This document shows, in pieces, positions 33,817-42,161 of a stretch of DNA of 43,816 nucleotides. Source of the stretch: an uncultured Bacteroidales bacterium (GTDB lineage: Bacteria; Bacteroidota; Bacteroidia; Bacteroidales; Paludibacteraceae); assembly GCA_902799185.1 (NCBI GenBank), contig CADBZO010000014.1, forward strand, positions 59,711-103,526, read 5' to 3'. The translations under genes were made by a program, and so were the position numbers. Within the stretch, counting starts at the first letter, position 1. Every line of letters starts with the position of its first letter. Below the pieces are notes generated by a model. That model worked only from the letters and a program-made list of their open reading frames with translations. It was not told where the DNA came from and did no database searches.

Positions 33817-34020
33817 ATGGCATATCCTAAATTAGAATTTTTCCGCTTTTCTCTAAAGCACAAAGATGAAATGCCTAGAATATTTCGCGAATTTATATGC
33901 ATACATATTGTTTATATTCCGCATCTCTCCTGTTTGGGTAAAATGAATTATGTACAAAATAATGTGATGAGTTTTTTTAGTTCATGTTGTCTCTTTCTAT
34001 CTATCCGTCAACGGGGCTGA
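33817..34020 (+). pseudogene. Short ORF (67 aa), probable N-terminal remnant of a larger gene
   Basis: Begins MAYPKLEFFRFSLKHKDEM and continues PRIFREF with soluble-protein character, then drifts into hydrophobic/Cys-rich residues (IVYIPHLSCLG, FFSSCCLFLS) and stops. The change in character suggests that only the first about 30 codons are original and the rest is a junction. I cannot name the family. It is the first frame after the island promoter. Confidence 0.4.
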
Positions 34021-34154
34021 AACAAGTAGGGTTGGAAAATTTATAAAAAATGCAGCAAAATTTGCATAATGAAATAATTTTATTCTTTATTATACTAATA
34101 TATTAACATTAAACGCGTTTATCGCAAAACAAGTATTGTTTTAACAAAATTCTT

Positions 34155-36254
34155 ATGAAAATGGAGATTACTAATCAACAACAATATCATCATGTCGCCA
34201 CAATTAACGTTGCAAATAAAATTAGAAATACGAGTCTCTCAAAGTATCAGGGGCTTATGCCACTTTTTGAACTTATTAGTAACGCCATTCATTCTATCAA
34301 TGAGCGGAAAAAAGAGGGGCTGATGGAAGAGAATGAAAATGGGAGAATTATTGTTAAACTCATAAGGAACGGTGACCCTGCGATTCAAGAAAAAATACAA
34401 ACGAATGATGACTATCCGATAAACAGCATAGAAGTAGAAGATAACGGAATAGGGATGAATGATGTTAACTTTAGGTCATTTATAGAGGCAGACACAGACC
34501 ATAAGTTGGACATTGGAGGGAAAGGTCTTGGACGTTTTGTATGTTTAAAAGCCTTTAAATGGCTATCTGTTAAGAGTACATACAAATCAGATAATGGCTT
34601 TAGAAAACGCGAAGTCAACTAAAAAAACACCAAAGTCGGATTTGAGATTGTTGATGATAGCCCCATCAAGGTAGAAGTATTCCGAACCACCTGTACTCTT
34701 CATGATTATATTGATAAATATCAGAAGTTTGCACCGAAATCTTTGGCTGAGATTGCCAATAGTATTATTACACATTTTCAATTGTATTTTATCAGAGATG
34801 AGGCACCTCAAATTATTGTAGTCAATCAAAATGGTACTTCGATTGATTTAACACAACACTACAATACATATTTTAATGCTAATGTCACTGATAAGGAATT
34901 CAAAATAGGAGAGGAGTTGTTTACTGTATATCTTTCAAAGACAAATTCAGCCAATAGCCATAGATTACACTATTGTGCGCACAATAGAAGCGTAAAGTAT
35001 GACTGGCTCGGTGGACTTATAATAGAACTGGGGAAATCAGCAATTAGAGAAGATGATAAAAGTTACTATTATGCGGCATTTGTTGTAAGCGAAACACTTG
35101 ATCAAAGTGTCAGTAATGAAAGAACCGGTTTTACTTTCCCTGAGGCAGACGAAGACGGTGATGACGAAGCGGAAGAAATAACACTGCCAAAAATAAGGAA
35201 GAAAGCAGTAGCCACTATCGAGTCGCTAATTTCTGAATATATTGAGCAAGCCAGAAATCAGAAAATTGAGAGTTATCGCCAAGTTGTAAACGCAGAGATG
35301 CCCCAGTACCGAGCTGTTTTGGCTCACAAGGCTGACAAAGTGAAACGTCTTGCGGCAAACTTAAGCAAACAGGATTTAGACTATGAGCTATACAAGATTG
35401 AGTCAGATTGGAAAGCAGAAATAAAGAAGCTTGGGACAGAGATCATTGAGAAGAAAAAAGATGTTACTACAATGGATGAGTACAGGGAGCTATACAAAGA
35501 GTACCTTACCAGTATGAATGAGGTGGGCCAGTCTGAATTAGCTCGATACATCATTCACCGAAAATCTATCATTGATCTTCTAGATATTCTTACAAGTAAG
35601 GATGGGCTGGAGGACAAGTATGCCAATGAGGATTTAGTTCATTGCATATTCTTTCCCATAAGGACAACGTCTGATGTCATTCCTTATAATAAGCAAAACT
35701 TGTGGCTGCTTGATGAGAGGCTCAGTTATCACTCCTATCTAGCATCTGATAAGATGTTCTCCTCGATGGAAGGAATTGAGATTTCGGAGAATGAAGACAA
35801 CAGACCTGACTTGCTAATTCTTAACAATGCCTTTGCTTTTTCAGAAGACAAGGATGCTCCTTACCAGTCAATTAGCATAGTAGAATTCAAGAAGCCCGAG
35901 AGGGATAACTATCAAGATAACGATGATAAGAAAAACCCTTTAGACCAAGTAGAACAATATGTTGAAGACTTAATTGGGGGAAAGATTAAGAATAGAAAAG
36001 GGAGAACTATCTATATTACCAAAGAAACACCATTCTATATTTATATTGTCTGTGACCTGACACCTTCGTTTAGGAAGATTCTTGAACGCCGTGATTTTAT
36101 GAAAACGCCAGACGGTCTAGGTTACTATAATTTCAGAGATAAGCGGTATAATGGGTTTATTGCGGTCTATTCATACGAGAAAGTAAAAGCTGACGCTAGA
36201 AAACGTAACCAAATTCTATTTGATAAGTTAGGAGTGCCAGATAAGGAGGAGTAA
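34155..36254 (+). pseudogene. GHKL ATPase with nuclease-like C-terminus, interrupted by one in-frame TAA
   Basis: The frame from 34155 to 36254 is continuous except for TAA at 34620-34622 (codon 156); coding similarity continues directly after it (KNTKVGFEIVDDSP). Total 699 codons. The N-terminal GHKL fold has an N-box with Glu39 and Asn43 (FELISNAIHSI), G1 box VEDNGIGM (residues 94-101) and G2 box GGKGLGRF (121-128). A charged helical middle (about 360-470) follows. The C-terminal part has RPDLLIL and SISIVEFKKPERDNY, spaced like a PD-(D/E)XK core (D...E-x-K), then YIYIVCDLTPSFRKIL. Such GHKL-nuclease proteins occur in phage-defence settings, but I cannot assign a named system. The next Met after the stop is at 34743, which could restart a 503-aa fragment. 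Confidence 0.75.
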
Positions 36255-36330
36255 GATGTAATCTCTGAAAGCGAAAAGGAAAAAATGAGGGTTCATGGCT
36301 CACGGCAATGAATTAGAAACCTTTATAGGC

Positions 36331-36374
36331 GGAGCGGTCACGGACTTCCTTCCGCTTCAACTGAAGGACGCTCC
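36331..36374. other. Branched hairpin-forming sequence
   Basis: GGAGCG (36331-36336) pairs with CGCTCC (36369-36374), and TCCTT (36347-36351) pairs with AAGGA (36364-36368), forming a stem with a bulge. It lies between the broken GHKL gene and the HTH remnant. No T-run follows, so it is not a clear terminator. Confidence 0.4.
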
Positions 36375-36387
36375 GGGTTCATGATTA

Positions 36388-36602
36388 ATGGTTCATGGTG
36401 AAAATAATGGAATTACAGAACGGCAGAAGAAGATACTTGAATTGGTGGAAAAAATCCTTCCATTACAGCAGCGGAATTGGCAAATAAATTGAATGTAAAC
36501 TCACGAACAATACAAAGAGATTTTGCCAAATTATTTGAGAAAGGCATACTTATTAGAAAAGGAAGCGATAAAGCAGGCGAAAGAAACATTCAGATGTCGT
36601 AG
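36388..36602 (+). pseudogene. Remnant of an HTH-ending ATP-binding protein, with frameshift
   Basis: From the ATG at 36388 the frame reads MVHGENNGITERQKKILELVEK, then a run of six A (seven needed) shifts it; in the corrected frame it continues NPSITAAELANKLNVNSRTIQ and RDFAKLFEKGILIRKGS. This is a DeoR-like winged helix, the same layout as the C-terminus of the intact AlbA-type protein at 39615 (TTRQQQIIELIHDNQHITYDDLA). The N-terminal domains are missing, so this is a decayed fragment. Confidence 0.75.
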
Positions 36603-36662
36603 TAAATGTCACTTCCATAGATAATACAATGACCCGCCAACAAAACAAATAATAGACATACT

Positions 36663-38714
36663 ATGACTAACCGTTATTTCTACCAAGAAGATATAGCCAC
36701 ATTCCTCGCGGAAGATACAGACACTATCTTCGGTAAGATGTCTCGTGCAGATGAGATGGATACCGCGTCCACTCAGAAGTTCGCTTGGGAGCAAGAAATA
36801 ACCATTATGAAGAACTTGCTTGCCACTTATTCCAACGAGCCCGCACAAATCATCTTCGAATATACCATTCCGCGTTTAGGTAAACGCATCGATGTGGTGG
36901 TTCTTCTTCGTCAACGTGTTTTTGTAGTGGAATTCAAAGCCGGTGAAGAAGAATTCAAGCACCAAGACATAGATCAGGTACTCGACTATGCCTTAGACCT
37001 CAAGAATTTCCACCAAGGAAGCGCCGACCGATGGATCATCCCTATTTTGGTTGCAACCGAAGAAACAGCCTTTTCTACCCTCTGCCAACCCTCGCATTAT
37101 GATGATGGTATCTATGAGCCTCTGCTAACGAATGCAGCTCATCTAAAAGATGTTTTTGAGTTGGTTCTATCCCAGCCCATAGCCCCTAAGCAATATGCTG
37201 TCTCTTTGGATGATTGGTCGCGTAGTCGTTATGCGCCGACGCCCACTATCATTGAGGCTGCACGGTCGCTCTATCTCAATCATAGCGTAGAGGAAATCAC
37301 TAAAAGCGAAGCGGAAGGCGCGCAGTTAGAAACCACTACGCGCTACGTGCGTAAAGTTATCCGTGAAACGAAAGCCCGCGGAGGCAAGAGTATCTGCTTC
37401 GTTACAGGCGTACCCGGAGCCGGTAAGACCTTAGTTGGTCTAAATATAGCCGTACAACAGGAGAAACAAGACTTAGCTGTTTATCTCTCAGGGAACGGAC
37501 CTTTAGTGCAAGTGCTGACAGAAGCCCTGACACGCGACAAACAGGCACAGGAGAAGGAGAATGGAAAGAAGATCACCAAGAAAGAAGCAGAACGCGAAGT
37601 AAAGCGTTTTATACAAATCATCCACCGCTACCGCGATAATATGCTCAACAAGGTAAAAGTAGTGAATGGTACTCTGGAGATTGACCCTACGAAGGAATTA
37701 AAAGACCAAGAAGCCGGTTATGGTGAGGTGGAGAATATTGCTATTTTCGATGAAGCACAGCGTTCATGGGACAAAGAGCACATCGCAAATTGGCTGAGCC
37801 GTAAGAAAGGTTTCGCAAACTTCCCCATGTCGGAAGGTGAGTTCCTCATTTGGTCTTTGGATCAGAGACCCGATTGGGCGGTTATTGTTTGCCTCGTTGG
37901 TGGCGGTCAGGAAATCAACACAGGTGAAGCCGGTATAGGTGAATGGATACGTGCGCTCAATGAGACCTTCCCCAATTGGAAAGTTTATATATCCTCGCAA
38001 CTCACCGCTAAAGAATACGCTGAGGGAAAAGTTTCTGAACTTCTGGAGAATAACCCCAATAAGACTTTTTCTGACGACTTGCATCTGGCGGTTTCGATGC
38101 GTTCGTTCCGTGCAGAGAGTTTGTCCAATATGGTGCATTATCTACTCGACGGAGACGCAGAAAATGTCCGCAAGATATATACAGACATCGCCGACCGCTA
38201 CCCGATTGCCTTAACGCGTGATCTGAACAAGGCCAAAGAATGGCTGCGTACCCATGCACGAGGAAACGAGCGCTACGGTCTGTTGGTTTCCTCTAAAGCC
38301 TATCGCCTCAAACCGCTTGCTATTGATGTCCGCTGCAAACCAGACACGGTGCATTGGTTCTTGGATGATATCAACGATGTTCGTTCGTCACTTTTCTTGG
38401 AAGATGCTGCCTCAGAATTTGATGTGCAGGGTTTAGAGTTGGATTGGACTTGCGTGGTTTGGGATGGTGATTTGCGCTATACGCCAAACGGATGGAATTT
38501 CTTCGAATTCAACGGTGGTAATAAGTGGAATAATATCAAGAAATCAGACCGCCAAGCATATCTTATTAACGCCTACCGCGTCCTTCTTACACGTGCTCGC
38601 CAAGGCATGATAATCTGTGTCCCCGAAGGCTCACCCGATGACCACACCCGATTGCCTGAATACTACGACAGCACATACAACTATCTTAAGAGTTTAGGGA
38701 TTGAAGAAATCTAA
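36663..38714 (+). CDS. DUF2075 (Schlafen group 3-like) helicase with N-terminal nuclease-like domain
   Basis: 683 residues. The N-terminal about 130 residues have GKRIDVVVLLRQRVFVVEFKAG, a PD-(D/E)XK-like core (Asp77, Glu90, Lys92). The ATPase part has Walker A GVPGAGKT (249-256) and Walker B IAIFDEAQRSWD (DEAQ, 363-366), then ICLVGGGQEINTGEAG (motif III-like), SMRSFRAESLSNMVHYLL, and the C-terminal YRVLLTRARQGMIICVP motif VI, all typical of DUF2075 SF1-like helicases. Predicted activities are nucleic-acid-dependent ATPase and nuclease. Similar nuclease-helicases occur in anti-phage loci; that role here is inferred from island context. It is preceded by an A-rich leader and the HTH remnant. 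Confidence 0.87.
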   Translation: MTNRYFYQEDIATFLAEDTDTIFGKMSRADEMDTASTQKFAWEQEITIMKNLLATYSNEPAQIIFEYTIPRLGKRIDVVVLLRQRVFVVEFKAGEEEFKHQDIDQVLDYALDLKNFHQGSADRWIIPILVATEETAFSTLCQPSHYDDGIYEPLLTNAAHLKDVFELVLSQPIAPKQYAVSLDDWSRSRYAPTPTIIEAARSLYLNHSVEEITKSEAEGAQLETTTRYVRKVIRETKARGGKSICFVTGVPGAGKTLVGLNIAVQQEKQDLAVYLSGNGPLVQVLTEALTRDKQAQEKENGKKITKKEAEREVKRFIQIIHRYRDNMLNKVKVVNGTLEIDPTKELKDQEAGYGEVENIAIFDEAQRSWDKEHIANWLSRKKGFANFPMSEGEFLIWSLDQRPDWAVIVCLVGGGQEINTGEAGIGEWIRALNETFPNWKVYISSQLTAKEYAEGKVSELLENNPNKTFSDDLHLAVSMRSFRAESLSNMVHYLLDGDAENVRKIYTDIADRYPIALTRDLNKAKEWLRTHARGNERYGLLVSSKAYRLKPLAIDVRCKPDTVHWFLDDINDVRSSLFLEDAASEFDVQGLELDWTCVVWDGDLRYTPNGWNFFEFNGGNKWNNIKKSDRQAYLINAYRVLLTRARQGMIICVPEGSPDDHTRLPEYYDSTYNYLKSLGIEEI

Positions 38715-38760
38715 AACTCAAATTGTAAATATACCCATTCGGATTATAAAATAAATACAT

Positions 38761-39129
38761 ATGAAAAAATTCTTTATCCTTTTAACAGCGGTACTCATGA
38801 CCGTTTGTTTTCAATCATGTAGTGATGATAAATACACCGTTTGGACAGAGACTGGAAGTTATTCTGCATGGATAGAATCTTCTCAACCAGCAATCACTGA
38901 TGGATATTACAAAAGATTAGAGATTACAAATGATGAATGGGAACAAATAAGCAAGAGCCTTACAAATGAGGGAAAGCACCGTTGGAGTGAGGATGAGATA
39001 AATAAATGGTTCTTAGGATGTGGTTTTGGTAGTTCAGAAGCAACAAAAGAAACATCGTGGCTTGTTACTATAAATCATGGATTCGTTGTGATGCGCGATG
39101 GTTATCTTGTGTATATGATACTAAAATAA
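38761..39129 (+). CDS. Small lipoprotein of unknown function
   Basis: 122 residues. MKKFFILLTAVLMTVCFQSC is a lipoprotein signal peptide with lipobox FQSC (Cys20). The next residues SDDK resemble the Bacteroidota lipoprotein export signal (Ser followed by acidic residues), so surface exposure is possible. The mature part has many Trp and Tyr (YTVWTETGSYSAWIES, HRWSEDEINKWFLGCGFG) and ends YLVYMILK. I do not recognise the family. It lies 46 bp after the DUF2075 gene. Confidence 0.7.
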   Translation: MKKFFILLTAVLMTVCFQSCSDDKYTVWTETGSYSAWIESSQPAITDGYYKRLEITNDEWEQISKSLTNEGKHRWSEDEINKWFLGCGFGSSEATKETSWLVTINHGFVVMRDGYLVYMILK

Positions 39130-39132
39130 TCT

Positions 39133-39225
39133 ATGCACCTATACATCGCATCCTCTTGGAGGAATACATATTATCCTGAAGAGGTAACCGCCTTGCGAAA
39201 GGCACGCAATAACAAAAAAAAATGA
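39133..39225 (+). pseudogene. N-terminal stub of a nucleoside deoxyribosyltransferase-like gene
   Basis: 30 codons, MHLYIASSWRNTYYPEEVTA then LRKARNNKKK and a stop. The first 25 residues match the start of short nucleotide-modifying proteins of the nucleoside 2-deoxyribosyltransferase-like fold (IASSWRN-x-Y-x-P at the N-terminus). Homology ends exactly where copy 1 of the 97-bp direct repeat begins, so the gene was cut at the repeat boundary. Confidence 0.6.
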
Positions 39226-39311
39226 AAAAAGTTGCTTTTAAGGTGATAGATTTCAGGTCTTTTTTGACTTATATATGGAGGGGTTATATACAAGAACGAA
39301 TCTATTAGCAC
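39213..39311 (+). repeat. Direct repeat copy 1 (about 97 bp)
   Basis: Begins in an A-run, contains GTTGCTTTTAAGGTGATAG, CAGGTCTTTTTTGACT and ATATATGGAGGGG, and ends CGAATCTATTAGCAC. It is nearly identical to 41735-41831. It cuts off the deoxyribosyltransferase-like stub. Confidence 0.9.
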
Positions 39312-39614
39312 CACACCCTTCTTCACCACCTGGTCCGAACTGATGGGGTGAAAAAAGTAGTTAATTAGAAGACAATATTTAGCATCTGGAAAAAGAGAGG
39401 CATAAAATATGCTAAGATATAAGATGGTTATGGAACTTTTGAAACAGTTTTACGACATGTCCTAAAACAAAGAATTACAATAGTTCGTTTTGAGACAGTT
39501 TTAAGACATGTCCCAAAAAATTAAAACTCTTTTCCCTTGCCCGATGTTCTGACATGGTTAGAACTGGTAGGGTGAAAGAGAAAGAGAATATCAACATATT
39601 AACACATATAATAT
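39226..39614. other. Intergenic region with direct repeat, operator-like repeats and GGGGTGAAA motifs
   Basis: About 390 bp without a gene. It holds repeat copy 1, a hairpin around TTCACC/GGGGTGAA (39322-39353), two tandem inverted repeats (39437-39467 and 39488-39518), a CTTTTCCCTTGC stretch that resembles the -33 region of other promoters but has no clear -7, and a second GGTGAAA motif (39561-39577). Confidence 0.65.
39437..39518 (+). promoter_or_regulatory. Pair of operator-like inverted repeats, 51 bp apart
   Basis: Each 31-bp site has the form TTTTGRRACA, 11 bp, TGTCCYAAAA, with an internal GACATGTC palindrome. Sites are 39437-39467 and 39488-39518. The 51-bp phase is about five helical turns, so both would face the same side of the DNA. 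They lie 97 bp upstream of the AlbA-type gene and may bind its own HTH domain. Confidence 0.6.
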
Positions 39615-41117
39615 ATGGCACTACCTATTAATATCAATGATTTGTTGAACAAGAACAAAGTAGAATCCAACCGAATCGAATTTAAGAAAAGCTGGAATCC
39701 TGTATCTGTGTATCATAGCATATGTGCCTTTGCCAATGATTTTGACAATATAGGAGGAGGCTATATCCTTATTGGTGTGGAAGAAGAAAACGGTATTGCC
39801 AAACGCCCTGTATGCGGTTTGCCTACAGAACAACTGGATGCAATACAACGAGAAATAATCGGTTACAATAATCTCATTGATCCATATTATGCACCGCGCT
39901 TGTCTGTAGAAGATGTTGATGGTAAACAGATTCTTGTGATATGGGCACCAAGCGGACAAGACAGACCCTATGCCGCGCCTCACGATGTGACAGCAAAGCT
40001 AAAGAAACCAATATACTATATCCGTTACGGAACCTCCTCCATTGAGGCGAAAGGCGAACAGCTGGATGAACTACGGGATATGGCAAACCGGGTACCATTT
40101 GATGACCGGGGAAATCCTGCCATACAATTGAAAGATATATCTACTACTCTTCTTAGAGATTATCTGGTACAAATCAATAGCCGTTTGGCAAATGAGAATA
40201 TAACAGATAATCTGCCTTCCATATTGGAACAAATGAATTTGCTGGATGGACCTTCTGAGAAAAGAACCATCAAAAACGTAGCTGCTATGATGTTCTGCGA
40301 TAACCCTGAGAAATTTTTCCCGGTTACACAAGTAGAAATAGTTACCTTCCCGGAAGGACGCGAAGGAAATCCCAACAATATCATTGAAGCTCCTGTCATT
40401 AAAGGACCTGTACCCGCCATGATACAAGCTGCTTTATCCTATTTACGGACAAATGTTATCAAGGAAAATGTTATCAAACAGAAAAATAATGAACGCTCCA
40501 TCCGCTTCTACAATTTCCCTTATCAAGCATTGGAAGAAGCAGTAGTCAACGCTCTCTATCATCGGGATTACAAGGAACGCGAACCTGTAGAGATAACCAT
40601 TGAACCCGACAAGATTTCTATATTAAGTTATTCAGGTCCGGATCGCTCCATCAGCATGGAGGCAATTCGTGAAGCTAAAGCCTTGCGTTCAAGACGTTAC
40701 CGAAATCGTCGTTTAGGGGAATTCTTAAAAGAGATAAATCTTACAGAGGGACGAGCTACCGGAATACCCACCATACAAACCGAACTTAAAAAGAATGGTT
40801 CACCTGCTGCAACAATAGAAACAGACGACATCCGTTCCTATTTCTTGATTGATATACCATGTCATCCTGACTTTATATGGGAGAATGTTATCGCAAGTAT
40901 AATGGAAAAAGATTTGACTACTCGCCAACAACAAATCATAGAATTGATTCATGATAACCAGCATATTACTTATGATGACCTAGCTGTAAGTTTGAAAGTG
41001 AGTAGGCAAACGATATTTAAGGAAATTACAATACTTCGCAAAAAAAATATAATTGAACATATTGGATCTCGACGTCGTGGAGACTGGATTATTATAAATC
41101 GTCATGAAATATTATAA
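39615..41117 (+). CDS. AlbA/Schlafen-domain ATP-binding protein with C-terminal HTH
   Basis: 500 residues. The N-terminal AlbA_2 (Schlafen-type) domain is seen from SNRIEFKKSWNP through GGGYILIGVEEENG. The central GHKL-like ATP-binding region has YQALEEAVVNALYHRDY, with the Glu/Asn box, and a following EPVEITIEPDKISILSYSGP. A winged helix ends the protein (TTRQQQIIELIHDN, YDDLAVSLKVSRQTIFKEI). Family members are putative transcriptional regulators or stress/defence proteins; the biochemical activity is not settled. The paired inverted repeats upstream suggest autoregulation. Its stop codon abuts a 12-bp tandem repeat array that fills the gap to vsr. Confidence 0.88.
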   Translation: MALPININDLLNKNKVESNRIEFKKSWNPVSVYHSICAFANDFDNIGGGYILIGVEEENGIAKRPVCGLPTEQLDAIQREIIGYNNLIDPYYAPRLSVEDVDGKQILVIWAPSGQDRPYAAPHDVTAKLKKPIYYIRYGTSSIEAKGEQLDELRDMANRVPFDDRGNPAIQLKDISTTLLRDYLVQINSRLANENITDNLPSILEQMNLLDGPSEKRTIKNVAAMMFCDNPEKFFPVTQVEIVTFPEGREGNPNNIIEAPVIKGPVPAMIQAALSYLRTNVIKENVIKQKNNERSIRFYNFPYQALEEAVVNALYHRDYKEREPVEITIEPDKISILSYSGPDRSISMEAIREAKALRSRRYRNRRLGEFLKEINLTEGRATGIPTIQTELKKNGSPAATIETDDIRSYFLIDIPCHPDFIWENVIASIMEKDLTTRQQQIIELIHDNQHITYDDLAVSLKVSRQTIFKEITILRKKNIIEHIGSRRRGDWIIINRHEIL

Positions 41118-41298
41118 GTTTACTATAGGTTTACCATAAAGTTTACTATTAAGTTTACTATTAAGTTTACTATTAAGTTTACTATTAAGTTTACTATTAA
41201 GTTTACTATTAAGTTTACTATTAAGTTTACTATTAAATTTACTATAAAGTTTACTATAGGTTTACCATAAAGTTTACTATTAAGTTTACTATTATTAA
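41116..41298. repeat. 12-bp tandem repeat array (AAGTTTACTATT), about 15 units
   Basis: The array starts in the stop codon of the AlbA-type gene and ends 4 bp before the vsr ATG. Central units are identical; edge units vary (GGTTTACCATAA, AAATTTACTATA). Being 12 bp, changes in copy number would keep any frame and alter only spacing. On the minus strand it reads as an IVNL repeat, which I regard as an artefact. Confidence 0.95.
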
Positions 41299-41302
41299 GT
41301 CC

Positions 41303-41767
41303 ATGCCCGACATTCTGACACCTGCCCAACGCCACCGCTGCATGTCGCATATTCGCTGCAAGGCGACCAAACCGGAGATTCTGGTTCGGAAATGGCTGTG
41401 GGCGCACGGATACCGATACAGGCTGAACGTGAAGAGCGTGCCTGGCAAGCCGGACATCGTCATACGCAGATACAGAACGGCGATTTTCGTCAACGGCTGT
41501 TTCTGGCACGGACATGAGGAATGCAGACAGTTTGTCCTTCCCAAGACCAACACACCTTTCTGGCAGGCGAAGATAGACCGCAACCGCGAACGGGACCGAC
41601 AGAACTACCAATTACTGCTTGATGCCGGATGGCAAGTAATCGTCATCTGGGCATGCTACCTCACCAAAGACAAAACAGAACCCACCATGCAGCAAGTAGC
41701 CGTCACCCTTGACCGCAATTTGCTTGCTCTTGCGCAAAAAAATGAAAAAAAGTTGCTTTTAAGGTGA
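41303..41767 (+). CDS. vsr: Very short patch repair endonuclease Vsr (orphan)
   Basis: 154 residues. Vsr nicks 5' of the T in T:G mismatches arising from 5-methylcytosine deamination. Signature segments: MSHIRCKATKPEILVRKWLWAHGYRYRL, GKPDIVIRRYRTAIFVNGCFWHGHE (catalytic Asp, and zinc/active-site Cys and His), PKTNTPFWQAKIDRNRERD, GWQVIVIWAC. Family length is 130-160. No Dcm-type cytosine methyltransferase is in the window, so its usual partner is missing. The last about 10 residues (QKNEKKLLLR) are encoded by copy 2 of the 97-bp direct repeat, so the native 3' end appears to have been replaced. Confidence 0.92.
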   Translation: MPDILTPAQRHRCMSHIRCKATKPEILVRKWLWAHGYRYRLNVKSVPGKPDIVIRRYRTAIFVNGCFWHGHEECRQFVLPKTNTPFWQAKIDRNRERDRQNYQLLLDAGWQVIVIWACYLTKDKTEPTMQQVAVTLDRNLLALAQKNEKKLLLR

Positions 41768-41831
41768 TAGATTTCAGGTCTTTTTTGACTCATATATGGA
41801 GGGGTATATAAAAACACGAATCTATTAACAC
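41735..41831 (+). repeat. Direct repeat copy 2 (about 97 bp)
   Basis: Same sequence as copy 1 with a few substitutions and short indels (GACTC for GACTT, GGGGTATATA for GGGGTTATATA, TATTAACAC for TATTAGCAC). It overlaps the last 33 bp of vsr and ends 15 bp before the sigma-like ORF, whose leader it may supply. Confidence 0.9.
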
Positions 41832-41846
41832 TAAACACAACCGCAC

Positions 41847-42161
41847 ATGAACACAACAACACATTTTGACCCTTGCCATGACAGGCGCACAATCAATATA
41901 GAGCCGGAACAGATGGACAGGTTCTCGGACGAGGACAGCCTGTTTGCCGGGCAACCGAACGAGAAACAATACGCCATAGCCGATGCGCTGGACAGCTTGC
42001 CGAATGAACGCTACCGCCGCCTGCTGGTTGGACTATACCGTGAGCATCTTTCCATGCAATTCATGGCAGAAGAAATGGAAGTCTCCCTTCCTAACTTCTA
42101 CAATCTGCACCGCCGTGCCCTTGCGTCCCTGAAAGCTTACATGAGCAAGCAGAACAACTAA
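41847..42161 (+). CDS. Sigma-70 region 4-only protein
   Basis: 104 residues. The C-terminal half matches the sigma-70 region 4 helix-turn-helix: LDSLPNERYRRLLVGLYREHLSMQFMAEEMEVSLPNFYNLHRRALASLKAYM. There is no region 2, so it cannot act as a full sigma factor. Such short proteins are common on Bacteroidota conjugative and phage-like elements, where they may serve as split sigma or regulatory factors. It follows the second 97-bp repeat and precedes rhuM by 80 bp. Confidence 0.75.
   Translation: MNTTTHFDPCHDRRTINIEPEQMDRFSDEDSLFAGQPNEKQYAIADALDSLPNERYRRLLVGLYREHLSMQFMAEEMEVSLPNFYNLHRRALASLKAYMSKQNN

Noticed and set aside
33596-34622. Retron or other reverse-transcriptase system
   Set aside because: The long leader is suggestive, but no reverse-transcriptase motif (such as YADD) occurs in the following frames.
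36255-36400. tRNA or other known structured RNA
   Set aside because: Stems are present but no cloverleaf, anticodon arm or CCA end can be drawn.
41116-41298. CRISPR array
   Set aside because: The 12-bp units are contiguous, with no spacers of constant length and no cas genes in the window.
41123-41611. Minus-strand frame with an IVNL repeat
   Set aside because: It is the reverse translation of the 12-bp minisatellite plus antisense of vsr.
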